NCBI GenBank assembly: GCA_003993805.1
Contig: RSEF01000012.1
Span: 8,490,065-8,554,064 of the forward strand
Direction: 5' to 3'
DNA length: 64,000 nt
DNA from: Himantopus leucocephalus
Taxonomy: Eukaryota; Chordata; Aves; Charadriiformes; Recurvirostridae
Part shown: one piece after another, positions 1 through 11,695 of the stretch
How the letters are laid out: every line of letters starts with the position of its first letter
How positions within the stretch are numbered: position 1 is the first letter of the stretch
The notes under the pieces: model-generated
Database searches by the model: none
What the model was told of the DNA's origin: nothing
Seen by the model: only the letters and a program-made list of their open reading frames with translations
Position numbers and translations under genes: made by a program

Positions 1-20
1 AAAAAAAAAAAAAAAAAAAA

Positions 21-1170
21 GTAAAAATGGAAACTGCACAAAAATAAGGCAGTTGATTAAAAAGGACAGGCAAAGGAGTAAAAGCTTTACAGGCATCATG
101 AAGGCTATTTAAAGAAAATTATATTGGCTCAGAGGAAATGGATACCACCTATCAAAAACTACTTTAGGAAGACCAAACGGAAACCAGCATAGTTAAACAG
201 CAGGATAAAGGAAGCTATCAAAAGCAAAAAAACATCTTTCAAAAAACTGAAATTTGTCCAGTTGAGAAAAAAAGAATCATAAAACCTGGCAAGTAAAAAG
301 TAAAAAGCACAAATAGGCAGACCATGAAATGCATGAAGCACAATAAGGAGTAAGCCATGAAATGCACTCAAACTAGTAATTTTCCAATGTGTCAGAAGGC
401 AGAAGCCTGCCAGAGAATCTGTAGAGCCAAAGATAATCAAGACACATAAAGAGTGCTTTCAGAAAATAAGGTCATGAGGTCAAAAAAATGAAAGAAATTT
501 CTTCCTCCTATGTTCATAGAAGAGGACCTTGCGTAGTTTCTGCTTTTGGAACCCCTTTTTGTGGGCAAAGTATTGGAAGCTTTATCTCAGAGTGAGGCTA
601 CAGTAGAAGAGATTACACAACAGTTACCAAAATTAACAGTGCTATCATCATAGGATCAGTGGATCAGAGGATAATTCAGGTTGAAAGTGACCTCAAAGGG
701 ACCATCAAGTTCAAGCCGTTGTTCAAAGCAAGGTGAGCTTGTGGTCAGGCCAGTTGCTGTCAGAACCAAGTAGTTTTCATTTTAAAGTTCTTGGAAATTA
801 GAGGTGAAATATGTGAATCTACAACTTCAGTGTATAACTTGCTTAAAATTTCCTTTTTACCAGAGGACTAGAAGGTGGCTCATGTGACATCTGTTTCTAA
901 AAAGGATTCCAGGTAAGTTTAGGAAAACTACTTCTACGTATTACACCTGTATTGGACAAATCAAGCGAAATTGTTTTTAAAAAAGTTAAATTAGTGGGCA
1001 CACGGCTAAACACAGTATGTTGGTAAAGAGGCAAAGTGCCTTTCCTAAAATTAAGTCATTCCTCATGAGTTCACAAGTCATGATATTTTTCAAAAGTCCC
1101 GTAAGAATCTGTTCGGTATGTTTTTAAAAGGCCTGGAAAACAGACTGAGTAGTTTAATGAAATTCAACAT
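21..1170 (+). mobile_element. Ancient CR1 LINE fragment (ORF2 reverse-transcriptase region), interrupted
   Basis: The + strand follows the CR1 ORF2 coding strand over a long distance, though riddled with substitutions and stops. Recognisable landmarks are the GGAAACTGCACAAAAA and CAGGCATCATGAAGGCT segments near 30-110, CTCAGAGGAAATGGATACC near 128-146, AAGGAAGCTATCAAAAGCAA near 207-226, CAGAAGGCAGAAGCCTGCC near 393-411 and CCAGAGGACTAGAAGGTGGC near 861-880, followed by the AAAAAGGATTCCAGG motif. It probably begins before the window edge. A minus-strand CR1 piece sits inside it at about 646-762, after which the same outer element resumes. The 3' limit is vague: a late RT motif, ATGAAATTCAACATTG, is visible near 1157-1172, and beyond that the match fades. 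Assignment is from memory of the CR1 consensus. Confidence 0.75.
646..762 (-). mobile_element. CR1 3' fragment nested inside the older CR1
   Basis: Read on the + strand, this has the typical reverse complement of a CR1 3' end: a CATAGGATCA-like tail, then ATAATTCAGGTTGAAAGTGA followed by a CCTCAAAGGGACCATCAAGT-like stretch and CAAAGCAAGGTGAGCTTGTG. The sequence on both sides belongs to the opposite-strand CR1, so this piece probably inserted into it. The boundaries are good to about 15 bases. Confidence 0.65.
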
Positions 1171-4100
1171 TGTCCACTCCAAGACAACGGATTGTTTGAT
1201 TGTGCCTCCCTGCAAACTCATAGGAAACTGGACAGTGTTTAAAAATAAAACCTATAAGAGTCATTAAAAAAAAAGAAAAAGACTACAACGGTCATAGAAT
1301 AAGCAATCCATTAAGACATGAAGCTATGTAATCATGTTACTAAATGCAGTACTGATGGCAAAAAGCTTAAATGTTACAGGGAAGAGTGTAGTGAAAAAGC
1401 TTATGCAGAACAGAAAAGAATATTTTGGCAAACTCAGACTGATTTATGATGGTAGGAGGAACTCTGTGGGTTTGCATGGTTTTGACCCTAAACCTGCAAA
1501 AATATGTTGGATTTGGCAACGTTTCACTTGGAATTTTTGGCTTCCTTTAAGCCCAGAAGTCAAAGCAACATTTGGGATATGAACCAAAGCCAAAGAAAAG
1601 GTTTGGATGAACCGTACATACCATAACAGCCAAGTTTCACACAACTCTAATTATCATAATGGTTTTCCCCTTTCTTTGTTTCTTTACACTTTTTCCAGAG
1701 CTGCTTTTCTGTTTTTGAATCTTAATGGTTAGGAGTCTCTATACCCAGTGAAAGTCTTTTTACTGTATGTGCATAAGGAGATGAAAAATGAGAGCTGAAA
1801 GGTTTTGTCTCTCATTTTTGTATTACAGCAGAATTTGAACAAAAAGGTTGTAGATACCATCTGAAATGATGAGGTGTCTTCATGTCTGTTTACAAAATAT
1901 TTTATTTTGCCTCTTTGGTGGAAGTGATAATGTTAGATACTTTGTCTTCCTTGTGTGTTTCAGAATATGAAATGACATAATTAAGACATTCAAAGCACTG
2001 AACAGTTTAAGAAAAGGATGTAGTTTGGCTTCTTTCTACCACTTATTAACAAGTATCTCTTAAATTCTAGTAATGTAAATACCACTTTCCATGGAGACAG
2101 CCATGCCTGTACAGTAAATGGTGCATGTTCTGCATCTCGTTTGGATCTCATGAAACTGCGGGATAGGATATGTTCAAGCTGCTGGTCTGAGAAAGTGTCT
2201 CAAATCCATAGTCTTTGTACGCACATCAGACACTATACATATGGTAAATGATAAACATACCATATGGGATTTGTGAAGCTAAGACTATCAAATTCCTCTC
2301 CCATTATTTTTTCTTACATTGTATGGTCAAATCAAAAACATATTATTCTTCACATTATTAAGGAGTTATGTTTGTGGCCCCATTTATAAGGTTACAAAAC
2401 TGATCACGCTTTAAGCTTTCCTTTGGCCTAAAAATTTTCCTGGTTACACTCAGGTTGTCATTAAAAAAAAAAAAAAAAGGTGTGGGGGGGTGAAGTTTGC
2501 AGAAGTTCGGCCAATTTTTGAATTATAGAGTTCTGAAAAAATCACATGTAACCTTAGGCAAATATTACAGCTCTAAAGAGCTGAGTTTAAGGTTCATTTT
2601 GAAAACTTAGTTTTCCAGAATTTTATTGTATGTATTGTGAAGATGTTATGAGGAAAGAATAGTTGCAGTCCTGACAATATCGCGACTGTATATGCAGTTT
2701 CATGACAGTTTTATTTTTTATGTTGGCTTTGTAACTTGAATAATTTATTAGCCTCAGCTGAACTGTCAGGTGTTTACCTAAAAATTATAAATTTAGTATC
2801 TTCTTCTTCACTTACTTTCGCATGACAAAATTTTCTAACTGTACCCCAAAACTGAAATTAGTTAAAAAGAAAGTAGAAAAGCAGTGACCACAGTAAACTA
2901 TGGCAATAGGAACCCATGGGTACTAGGGGAGGAACTAGAAAACAAAGCTCTCTGAAAAGTTTAAGTCAGGAATTGAAGGGAGGGGGAAGAAACATAGATT
3001 TTGTTACTCTCGATGCTGCATAATCAAACTAATTTCTCTTTTGATACTTCTTTTGAAAGCAAGGACTGTATATCCTGAGTGCACTGGAATATTGTAGTCT
3101 TGGGGGAACTGGGATAAAAGTTTCTGAAGACATATGGAATACTAGAGATACACAGGGTTTATCTGAAAGGTCAGGCTACCAACATACAGACTTATAAAAT
3201 AAATTATTTTTTTAACTTACAGAAATACCTACTATAAACAATGAAAATGTCTATTTCTTTCTGAAAGCACTAGTTATGGCACCAATATAAATCTGTAGCT
3301 TTTGATAGTGAACTTAATTCTATGTAGTGTACTTAGCTAAGAAAGTTAGCTGCTGAATAGAAGAAACAGGAATGACATCAAGAATAAAGACTTCCACTTG
3401 ATACATTATGAGCTGATCTCATCAGTTGATATGGGTATGAAGCACAAGGTGTAAGCTGTCCTTTTTCTCATTGTACTTATTAGTTAAAGGTACAATGTTA
3501 TGCTTGAAAGGCGATAAAGATAGACATTTGTCTAAAAGATGGGTGAGACTGTATACTGGAGCTGACTGGATTCCTTTATCTTACAACCTGTGGACCAAAA
3601 ATTTCATGGATGGGAGCCACAAGACTTACACCTTGGAAAATCAAAAGTACGGAGGTAGAAGATGGGTTCTTGGGATTGTTTACCAAATAGGAAATGACTC
3701 TATCTCTGGGGGGTCTGTGGGTGAATCTGCTTTAGCTTTAGCTGGTGTATAAATCAATCTCATCATTTTAGCTGGTTCTTTTCCTTCCCAGCCAGGGATT
3801 CAGATTACCCAGCTGTATCCCTACTGCAAAGCATTGTTATCAGTTGTGTAATGAAACCCTATCACAGGAACTTTATTTGACCTATCCACTAGACAAGTGG
3901 CTCAAGAGTCACAGTCTGGAAACTCATTTCACATACAGCCAAAATGTGGCTTAGGATAAAAAAAAGATAAGCAGGTATAAGTCTTGACAAGTATCTGTTT
4001 AAAGACAGTAAAAAACCCTAACTCAAACAAGGAAACTCGTATAACTGAAGAACTAAGCATCTCCTGCTCTTAGCAAGCATGAATTTGTACTTAAAGTTTA

Positions 4101-6635
4101 ACTGAGCTAAGTCTGATCCCATTAAAATAATCCCATTAAAATGAAAGGACATCTCACTGATTTAATTGGCCCTTATGCAGAACAGAAATAATAAAAAATT
4201 TATATTTTTTAATATCTAGAAAACATGGTTACAGGAAAAATTATCTGGTGACAAAACAAGCAGCAGTTAAATGACAAATCTAGAAGGAATGGTAGGCCTT
4301 TGGGTGGAATCTGCACTAATGGAATTGTTGAGAATTTTTTCATAGTCTTTAAGAAAGATAGAATTAATGTTTTAATGAAATTTAGAGGAACAATGGTTCC
4401 CAGAATGACCCCGAGACTGAAAATATGAACCATTTCTTTCTGCGGGACCATAAAATTGATACTGGTTGAAGGCAATAAAATTATCAGGCAAGATCTGAAA
4501 ACATGAAAAAGAACCGGAATACATAGTGAATGATGTTCTTGGACTGCAAAAGTAAAACAGATGCGCTTGGTACTGACGTGTCTCAGAACTTCTAGAGTCG
4601 TTCAATGCATGAGTAATACTTAAGCAAGGAGGCTGTGCTTTAACTGCTGCACGGGTATTTAGAGTCAATTGCTCAATTACTTAGGACTTAGGTAGTAGAA
4701 GATTAATATAATAAGTTCGAGACCCCTGGTTTACATCCTTTTGCATACCACCAGTTAGTTCTGTACTTTCTAAGACACTAAGGAAATATGTATGAGAATG
4801 TTTTAGAATATCTGGGACTGCAGGAAAAAGCTAAAAATACTATGCTCTGATCTTCGTAAGAATCTGTGAAAGACATTTATTTTTTATAGAGTTTTTTAAT
4901 TTTTTTTTCACTTTTAAATCTGAAAAAAGGCCTTAAACTTTTGTACCTGGAGAATAATTTGTGTGATTTTCTGTTCCCTGCCCACCCCCCCACCCTCTAC
5001 ATGCTATAACAACATATCCTGAACAACTTCATGATGTAAGCCACTGATTGCTTGTAAAAGCCCAGAATAAACTCTAGACATCAAGGCCCATAGCCTAGCC
5101 AGCTGGTGTCTTACTTTCCAAGGAAAGAATCTAAAATGGCAGCTCAAATGACTTTGTTTCATGAGCCATCTGAACTGTGGTGCAGCTTGTCTTTGAAGAC
5201 AAATGGTTTCCTGAGATTTTCGTATGATCATTACACTTCAGTAATTATGAATGTAACTACACGGTATATATACATCTTAAATTCCAGTGTTGTCAAGGAA
5301 AAATGTGCCTGCATTAGTGCAACATAGAGTGATTTACAGTAGGGCACTTCTATCCACATTACTGTATAACCAGAGGACCAAGAGTATCTATTGGTTCTTA
5401 TCTATCTACTCACAGCTGTATTTAAGCAACTAATACACATTTCTATAAACAACTTAATTTATAGATGAAGTTTTCCACTGCGAAGTAAGGTTTTCCTGAA
5501 GGGTAGGAGACGTGTCATTCTTCTTCAGTCTGGTGGGGAGATCACAAGCTTCTGGCTCCTGTCGGGCTTTTTGGTGTTCAGTATTAACCATTTTACTCTC
5601 CATAATACTTGTGAGTCCTTTTCAATTTATAATAGATTTTGTCCTTTCCTAAATATTTATTTTATTTTCATGAAACAGAGAAGTGCTTTTAGTACTTTTT
5701 TTTCTAGTTACTATCATTAACTCTTTGATAGACTTTCTTGATTTTAAGTAGAAACAGGAGTTTGACTTAAATTTCTTTTCCTGTTTTAGAGTCCTTAGCT
5801 GATTAAGAACTGTAGTGGTCTCTCCAAAAGTGATTTCTTCACTCTGTGCAAAAAAATGACTGAGAATTTTCTTCCAGATATGAATCTTTCTGCATTTCTG
5901 TAACCACTTTTCACCCTGAGTTTTGTTGGTNTTTTTTTTTTTTTTTTTTAAAATCTGGTTCCCTGTAAGGTTATACATTACGTTACTAATGCTTTGAGGC
6001 TGAGTTAGTGTAACCCATGTGACATACCTGAGTGGTTTTTAGATATTTCCCCAGAATGAATATTAGGCTGCAAGCCATGCACAGCAGTAGCTTTAATTAA
6101 TATGTCTGCAGTTGTTGTGATTGGTCCCTGCAGCTTGGGAAGTAATTCTGTAATTCTGCATCACAGCTACCCTCTGTGGGTATTACTATAATAATAATGC
6201 CTTCCTGATGAATTGAGAATGAGTTGGGGGCAGCAGCATTTTCAAAGAAGGAAGCATCAGCCTTGACATCATTCCTTTCCTTCTTTCATGCAACTAAAAT
6301 GTGTTAATCTTTGTAACATAAGAATTGACACACTGGATCAGATAAGAGATACATCTACTTGATTTTTTTGTCCTGTTCAGCAGAAAAAAACTTGGAGAAT
6401 AATGTAAGAATCATGGCATGAAAAAATAAGAATACGCAGAGTGTTTTTTCTTCAGTATACTCTCAGGTTTTACCAGTTGGTGGCTTTAGGGACCTTTTGA
6501 GCTGGAAATAGCATATATATTGTCATGTTTAGAAGCCATAGAACTTATAATCAATAAAGTGTTTAAGACTTTTTTGGCACTCATTTTGGGGCTGAGAATT
6601 ACCTCATATCCTTGAGCTCTGCAACTAAAAATGTC
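1171..6635. other. Intron without recognised genes or elements
   Basis: No gene is visible. Small features are a 16-base A run at 2463-2478 followed by G-rich sequence, a hairpin with 9-base perfect arms (CATATGGTA / TACCATATG, 2238-2266) and a T run at 5932-5949 right after a single ambiguous base at 5931. Open frames here (at most 109 codons) have low-complexity translations and no splice context. Confidence 0.6.
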
Positions 6636-6935
6636 ATATTAAGAGTTTTTTCCTTTTATGTGGTTTTTAAGCCTGTTGCCTAGTAATGTCCTTAGGTGCT
6701 CATAGTTCTTCAGCTGTGAGAAATAGTGAACAATAGTTCCCAGTTCACCTTCTCTATAGCATTTATGGTCTCTCGCTTCTTTTTCAATAGTGCATTTTCC
6801 AAGCTGAAAAGTCCTGCTTGAAAGTCTGCCTTTTCTCATTGCAGATAGTTTTAAGTTGTTTGTCTTTCTTAACTGGGAGAATAGGTTCTTTTCAACTGAT
6901 TTTTGGCAGATCTGGAATGTTTTGTCCAGCAATTC
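6636..6935 (-). mobile_element. Ancient CR1 remnant, late RT / 3' region
   Basis: On the + strand this reads as the reverse complement of a CR1 3' portion. TGAGAAATAGTGAACAATAG, then GTTCCCAGTTCACCTTCTC, ATAGCATTTATGGTCTCTCG and TTTTCCAAGCTGAAAAGTCC occur in the same order as in the CR1 segment encoding the end of reverse transcriptase. The phrase TTCCAAGCTGAAAAGTCC is especially diagnostic. Highly diverged; ends approximate. It lies about 70 bases from the next remnant in the same orientation, but differs in type, so I treat it as a separate insertion. Confidence 0.65.
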
Positions 6936-7004
6936 TTTTGTGCATTTTATGCTAGAAATAAGGTAAACAGGTTTTACATATATTTTAAATTAAGATATAA
7001 AAAA

Positions 7005-8600
7005 ACAGGGCTGGAAGGGATGTGAAGGTATCTTCTAGTGCCTGCGTAGTACTAAGTGAGTATCAATTATACCACTGTTATTTCTAAGAGAAGTTTCTCT
7101 AGCTTGTTCTTAGTGACCTTTGTAATAACCTTCTTCATAATTCACTGTCCACAGGTATTAAACGATTTCTCTAATACCTTAACTTAGTCTCCTCTGTAAT
7201 TTCAGGCAGTTATTTCTTTTCTTATCCACATTGGAAGTAGTGAACTGATTTTTCTTCTTCCTCCTTTGTGATGCCCTGTATCTGACAATGCATATAATTT
7301 TCCTTAGTTTCTTTTCTTGAAGTTGATAGAACCTAATTCTTTCAATCTTACCATAAAGGTTAGGTTTTCTAGTTTTCTTATTGTCCTTGTTGCTTTTCTT
7401 TATAGTCTCTCCAGTTTGTTCACATCTTTGAGTAGATGAAATTGGACCCAGTTCTCCTGCTGAGATCTTGCCAGTGCCAAAGAAAACAGAAGGATTACTT
7501 CTATATGTACATCTTCCCATAGTGTGTTTTTTGCAACAACATGGCACTGTTGACTTGTCACCTTTAGTTTCTTGATTCGTGATTTCTTTAGTAGAAAAAG
7601 ACAACTTCTTCATCAATTATTTATCTTCCTGGATTTGGAGAGTTGATTAATTCTGCTGAAGTGTATGACCTTGCTTTTCTCCCTATTGCATATAATTTTT
7701 TTTTCCAGTTCAGTTCTCAGGTTTGGCAAAATGTCTTAAAGTTACTTTTTTGTTTTTCATACTAATGCTATGTATTTGGAGTTATTAATAAAAGAATTGA
7801 ATATCATCCCATTTTTAAAGTATCCTTCCAGTTTAACAGTGAATTGTTGGTGGCTCGCTACAGTTTCCCAACTAGTTTGCATCTGTGTTATGTTACTTTC
7901 ATTTGGATCATATTTTTCTTTAGCTTGCTTACGTGAATATCTTGAGATTTGATATCAAATATGACTGCTATGTCCTTCAACAAAGTCAATTACTCTGTCA
8001 TACGAAAAAAAATGATTCATTTGACATAACTTCTTGGGAAGTCTATTGATTCTTCTAGGTGTTTACAAATAGTCTGAAGCAGATTACTTGTCCCAGTAAG
8101 TCTCAGAATCAAAACTGACTTATCTATAATTCTCTAGTCTTCCTTTTTTCTGTTAACATCAAAATTATATTTGTCATTCCCTAGTTTTTTGGTACAACAA
8201 CTGTTCCTCAAGAGTTCTCAAAACCACTTTTGTTTTCAACAGCACTGAGATTTTATCAGCCATTTATGTTCCTAGGATAAAACTCACTCTATCTAGCTAA
8301 TATTAAAACATCCTAGTATTGTGTTACTTGGTTGGTTTTTTCCCCCCCACTAACAGTGATACGTGTCCTCTCACCCCCTTAGTGCTAATTGTAGTAGCTA
8401 TTTGATCAGCACTACCCTTAGGTAAAGAGTGATGTAGAAAAGCATCAGCCTTTTCGTGGTCTTGGCGTAATCATTTAATAAATTTACAGATGTGTCAAAG
8501 AGAGTAAGCTTAGTTGAGTTAAGTCTCGTTCTTTCAGTATAGCTTTAATAATTTTGTTTGTGAGTTTATTTATGACGTTATTTTAAAAGTTTGTAAATGA
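7005..8600 (-). mobile_element. Long, very old CR1 LINE remnant (about 1.6 kb)
   Basis: The 3' end is at 7005-7050 (CAGGGCTGGAAGGGATGTGA). Going up the + strand, the reverse-complemented CR1 landmarks follow in order: CTAGCTTGTTCTTAGTGACC near 7100, CATAAAGGTTAGGTTTTCTA near 7353, TAGTCTCTCCAGTTTGTTCA near 7403, GTTTTTTGCAACAACATGGC near 7525, CAGTTTCCCAACTAGTTTGC near 7861, TTCTTCTAGGTGTTTACAAA near 8051, TCCTCAAGAGTTCTCAAAAC near 8205 and AGCATCAGCCTTTTCG near 8440. A minus-strand frame of 145 codons at 7179-7616 is a decayed reverse-transcriptase remnant, not a gene. Order and spacing fit one element, but divergence is high and it could include indels or a second copy. Confidence 0.7.
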
Positions 8601-11405
8601 AAGAGATAATACTGTCTCATCTAGTACAAAATGCTTGGACATTAAAATCAATAGGCTAGGAGAGAATGCATTTTGTAATTATGATAGTTAAAGATCCCAG
8701 TGGGGTTTTATATCTACCAGCATCCAGTAACTTTAGCACAGACAGGTGGTAAAGGATGAGGGAAATATAGTTGTAGCCTCAGGCAGATACTCGGCTCACG
8801 CAGCTGTTTCATGCATTCTGGCAACATGACTCAGTTAAAATCAAATAACATTCCTTATGCCAATATTTCTTACCTGCATATGAAACCAGTTGTCTTTCAT
8901 TTTGCAAAAACATGATAATTCAAAGAGCATTAAAAAATGTACTGTTTCTCACACAGAATTTATATCTTGCAGCTGCACACTAATCCAAGTGAAATGGAGT
9001 AGAGTTTCACTTTATCAGCCAATCATAACTTTAAACTGTTTTTACAATTCATCGTACAGTTTTTAAAGCCAGATTTAAGTCTGTATATGAAAAATAGTCT
9101 ACTTGATGTATGAAACCATAGATTAGTCAATATGTATTTAAAGAAGTACTTCAGTAACAACAGAAAAATGACTTTAGAGAATTTACGGACTAAACTCTGA
9201 GTGATACGCATGGAATGCAAGTATTATGCCACCGGTACAGTTGGGACTATGTGTGAAAGGAGTAGCTGAAAAATATAGTTAAATTGCTCAAATAATCTCT
9301 GATCCTGGTACTCTTACAGCTGTCAAATTTAGATTATGAGTCTGTCCCATATCCTAGCTGCTTGTTAGCCTTTTTCATTTTTGAGAGCAAATATGCACAA
9401 GGTGGAAGACAGAATGGATCTGTTGTGTCTGGTAAGGCTGAACCTGTTCATTATTTCCTTAGACGGGATCATGGAAGAAGGTGAACAAACAATTAAATTC
9501 CTACTTGTGAGTAGATGTGCCATGTAAAGATGTTAGGAGATTATCTTTGTCTTCCCAAGACACTGCTGAGAATTCAATTGCATCTCTCTATTGGAAAAGC
9601 CACATCTTGGTTCCTATGCCCTGTTTAATCCCCTTTAGGGATTATTAGAATTAAAGAATTACTAATTCCATGTATTAGGAGGAAAGGAGGAAAATCATCA
9701 TAATGTGCGTACTCAGCACTTCTTGTCACACACTAATGCTCAGGTGGTGGTTAATACTCAGTCTGTGGCATAGACTTGGGACTGAATTGTGTATCCAGAG
9801 AAATTCTCCATACTTCACCTCTATCTGAAAGTGCCAGGAGAATCATAAAATACTGATTTCGCCTTTTTGTCTGATTCAGATGAGAAATTTTTCTTGGATA
9901 AAATTTCTGTTGCCAATAATTTAAAATTTTATCTTTCACACTCATATTATTTTTAACATATTTTTGGTGGTTCTTCAGCAATTTTTATTCTATACAGGCT
10001 CAGATAAACTTGTTTTAATATGTGAACGGGGTTTTATGTTTTCTTAGAGGGTTTTGGTACTTTGAAATTAGTCATGTGCTTGTACAAGTGACTGCATGGG
10101 TGACTGTCATGATCTCCATTTACACAACATATCTAAATATACGCAAACTTAGGGACACCCTCGTACTATTTTGCTAACAAACTCTAAGTATGACTTAGAA
10201 AAGACAGCTCCTAGGAATAAAAAGCTATTCAAGTTTTACGCCTACTCAGTCCTTTAAAATTCTGTTTACTATGCCAGATAGTTTTTTTTAATTGATGCCA
10301 GTTATGATATTTGCCTATTTTTGTTGTCATCAAGCTGTTAAACATACTACTCTTCAGCATTCTTGTATGAATAATGTCTTTCCTATTTCAGCTCTGTTTT
10401 TAGAAGTAACTTCCTGCTCTAACAATATTTTCTGGAAAAAAGTCAAGAATACTTTTATATCTTAAACAGGTTTTACAAGTTAACAATTCTGCTATAATTA
10501 GTCTTCAGGCTACCTCTGGCTCCATGGATTTAAAGTTATCAGAGTTTACTGTTTTGTGAAAAATATGTTTTACTTTGTTTGGACATGCTTGTCATAAGTT
10601 TCTCCGTATATCATTATCCTATAAAACCTCCCACTGGCAGTGTCTGGAAGGAAAAAATATAGTGTAAACTATAGAAGACCTAATGGCAGCTTCCTGCCAA
10701 CGTTCATTCTTGAGTCAACAACATTTGTTTTTGTTTTTGCTTTTGTGAAAATATGTCACAATCTAGTCTTTCATATAAGTTTGCTGGTTTTATTTATCAG
10801 CCTAGTAGAGCATATATCCACATCTTCTACTTTCCCCTATTTTTTCTCCTTTTCATTCCATGATATCTGTGTTTCTGGTCATACCACCAGTGAGTGTTTG
10901 CACACATAAATTATACACCTAAAAACACTCATCACTAGAAAATTTACTGCTTCTAATATCTTTCTCATGAACAGTTGTGTTTATTTCTGAGTTGACTTCT
11001 CTGGTAAAGACAGCAATACTCTTAGCTTTGGTTCAGTTCTTTGTTTTTTCAAGACTTTCGTTTTAGATATTACAGAGTATATGGGACCGTGTGGGCTTTT
11101 AACCATAAGCCTGGGCTGGGAATATTAAAATGGTTTTAGTTTATAACTACAACTCTGAGTAAAAATAATAGTGGATTGCTATCTGTATTAACTATACTGC
11201 TTCTACCCTGCTGAAGCCAGGGGCAGTATGTGGGAGCAGAAGATATCCTCCGGACAGAGAATATAATTGGCTTTTCTTTTTTCTCTTTGAAACCCTATTT
11301 GGAGAAGGCGGGGGGCAGGGAGAAAGGTTGCTGTCCTTTAAGATAAGGGGCTTGAATCTTCTTTGCTATGTCCAGGAAACTTATGTTATTTGGTTTGGGA
11401 AATCT
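8601..11405. other. Intron without recognised genes or elements
   Basis: AT-rich intron. I see no exon, RNA gene or recognisable transposon. The two largest open frames (76 codons near 9751 on minus; 89 codons near 10640 on plus) have no recognisable domain and no flanking splice signals that make sense. Confidence 0.55.
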
Positions 11406-11695
11406 CTTCTGGGCCTCTTTTTGGCAGCTTAACTACTAACTCTACTTAACTAAAGTAAAGGAGAAACAGATAACAGATATTATCTTGAAGAAGTAGATGA
11501 TCTTTTCTCTTCTTTTANCTTCTGGGCCTCTTTTTGGCAGCTTAACTACTAACTCTACTTAAATAAAGTAAAGGAGAAACAGATAACAGATATTATCTTG
11601 AAGTAGATGATCTTCTTTTCTCTTCTTTTNAAGTAAAGGAGAAACAGATAACAGATATTATCTTGAAGAAGTAGATGATCTTTTCTCTTCTTTTA
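11406..11695 (+). repeat. Three tandem copies of one sequence separated by single Ns (probable assembly artefact)
   Basis: Copy A is 11406-11517, copy B 11519-11629 and a partial copy C 11631-11695. Single N characters sit exactly at the joins, 11518 and 11630. All copies share the AGGAGAAACAGATAACAGAT core, and A and B both begin CTTCTGGGCCTCTTTTTGGC. Differences are few: TTAACTAAAG against TTAAATAAAG, and small GAAGAAG and CTTCTTTT length changes. The pattern fits overlapping contig ends or alleles placed side by side with a placeholder base. Confidence 0.85.

Noticed and set aside
1..20. Poly-A at the window start, considered as a retroposon tail
   Set aside because: The following sequence is internal CR1 coding strand and CR1 elements do not end in poly-A. 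It is a simple A run at the window edge.
5649..5978. 109-codon minus frame with Lys/Ser-rich residues, considered as a CR1 remnant
   Set aside because: Only vague similarity to the linker before the CR1 reverse transcriptase; no ordered landmarks. It also crosses a poly-T tract and an N.
7179..7616. 145-codon minus-strand open frame, one of the longest in the window
   Set aside because: It lies inside an ordered series of reverse-complemented CR1 landmarks, so it is decayed reverse-transcriptase sequence rather than a gene.
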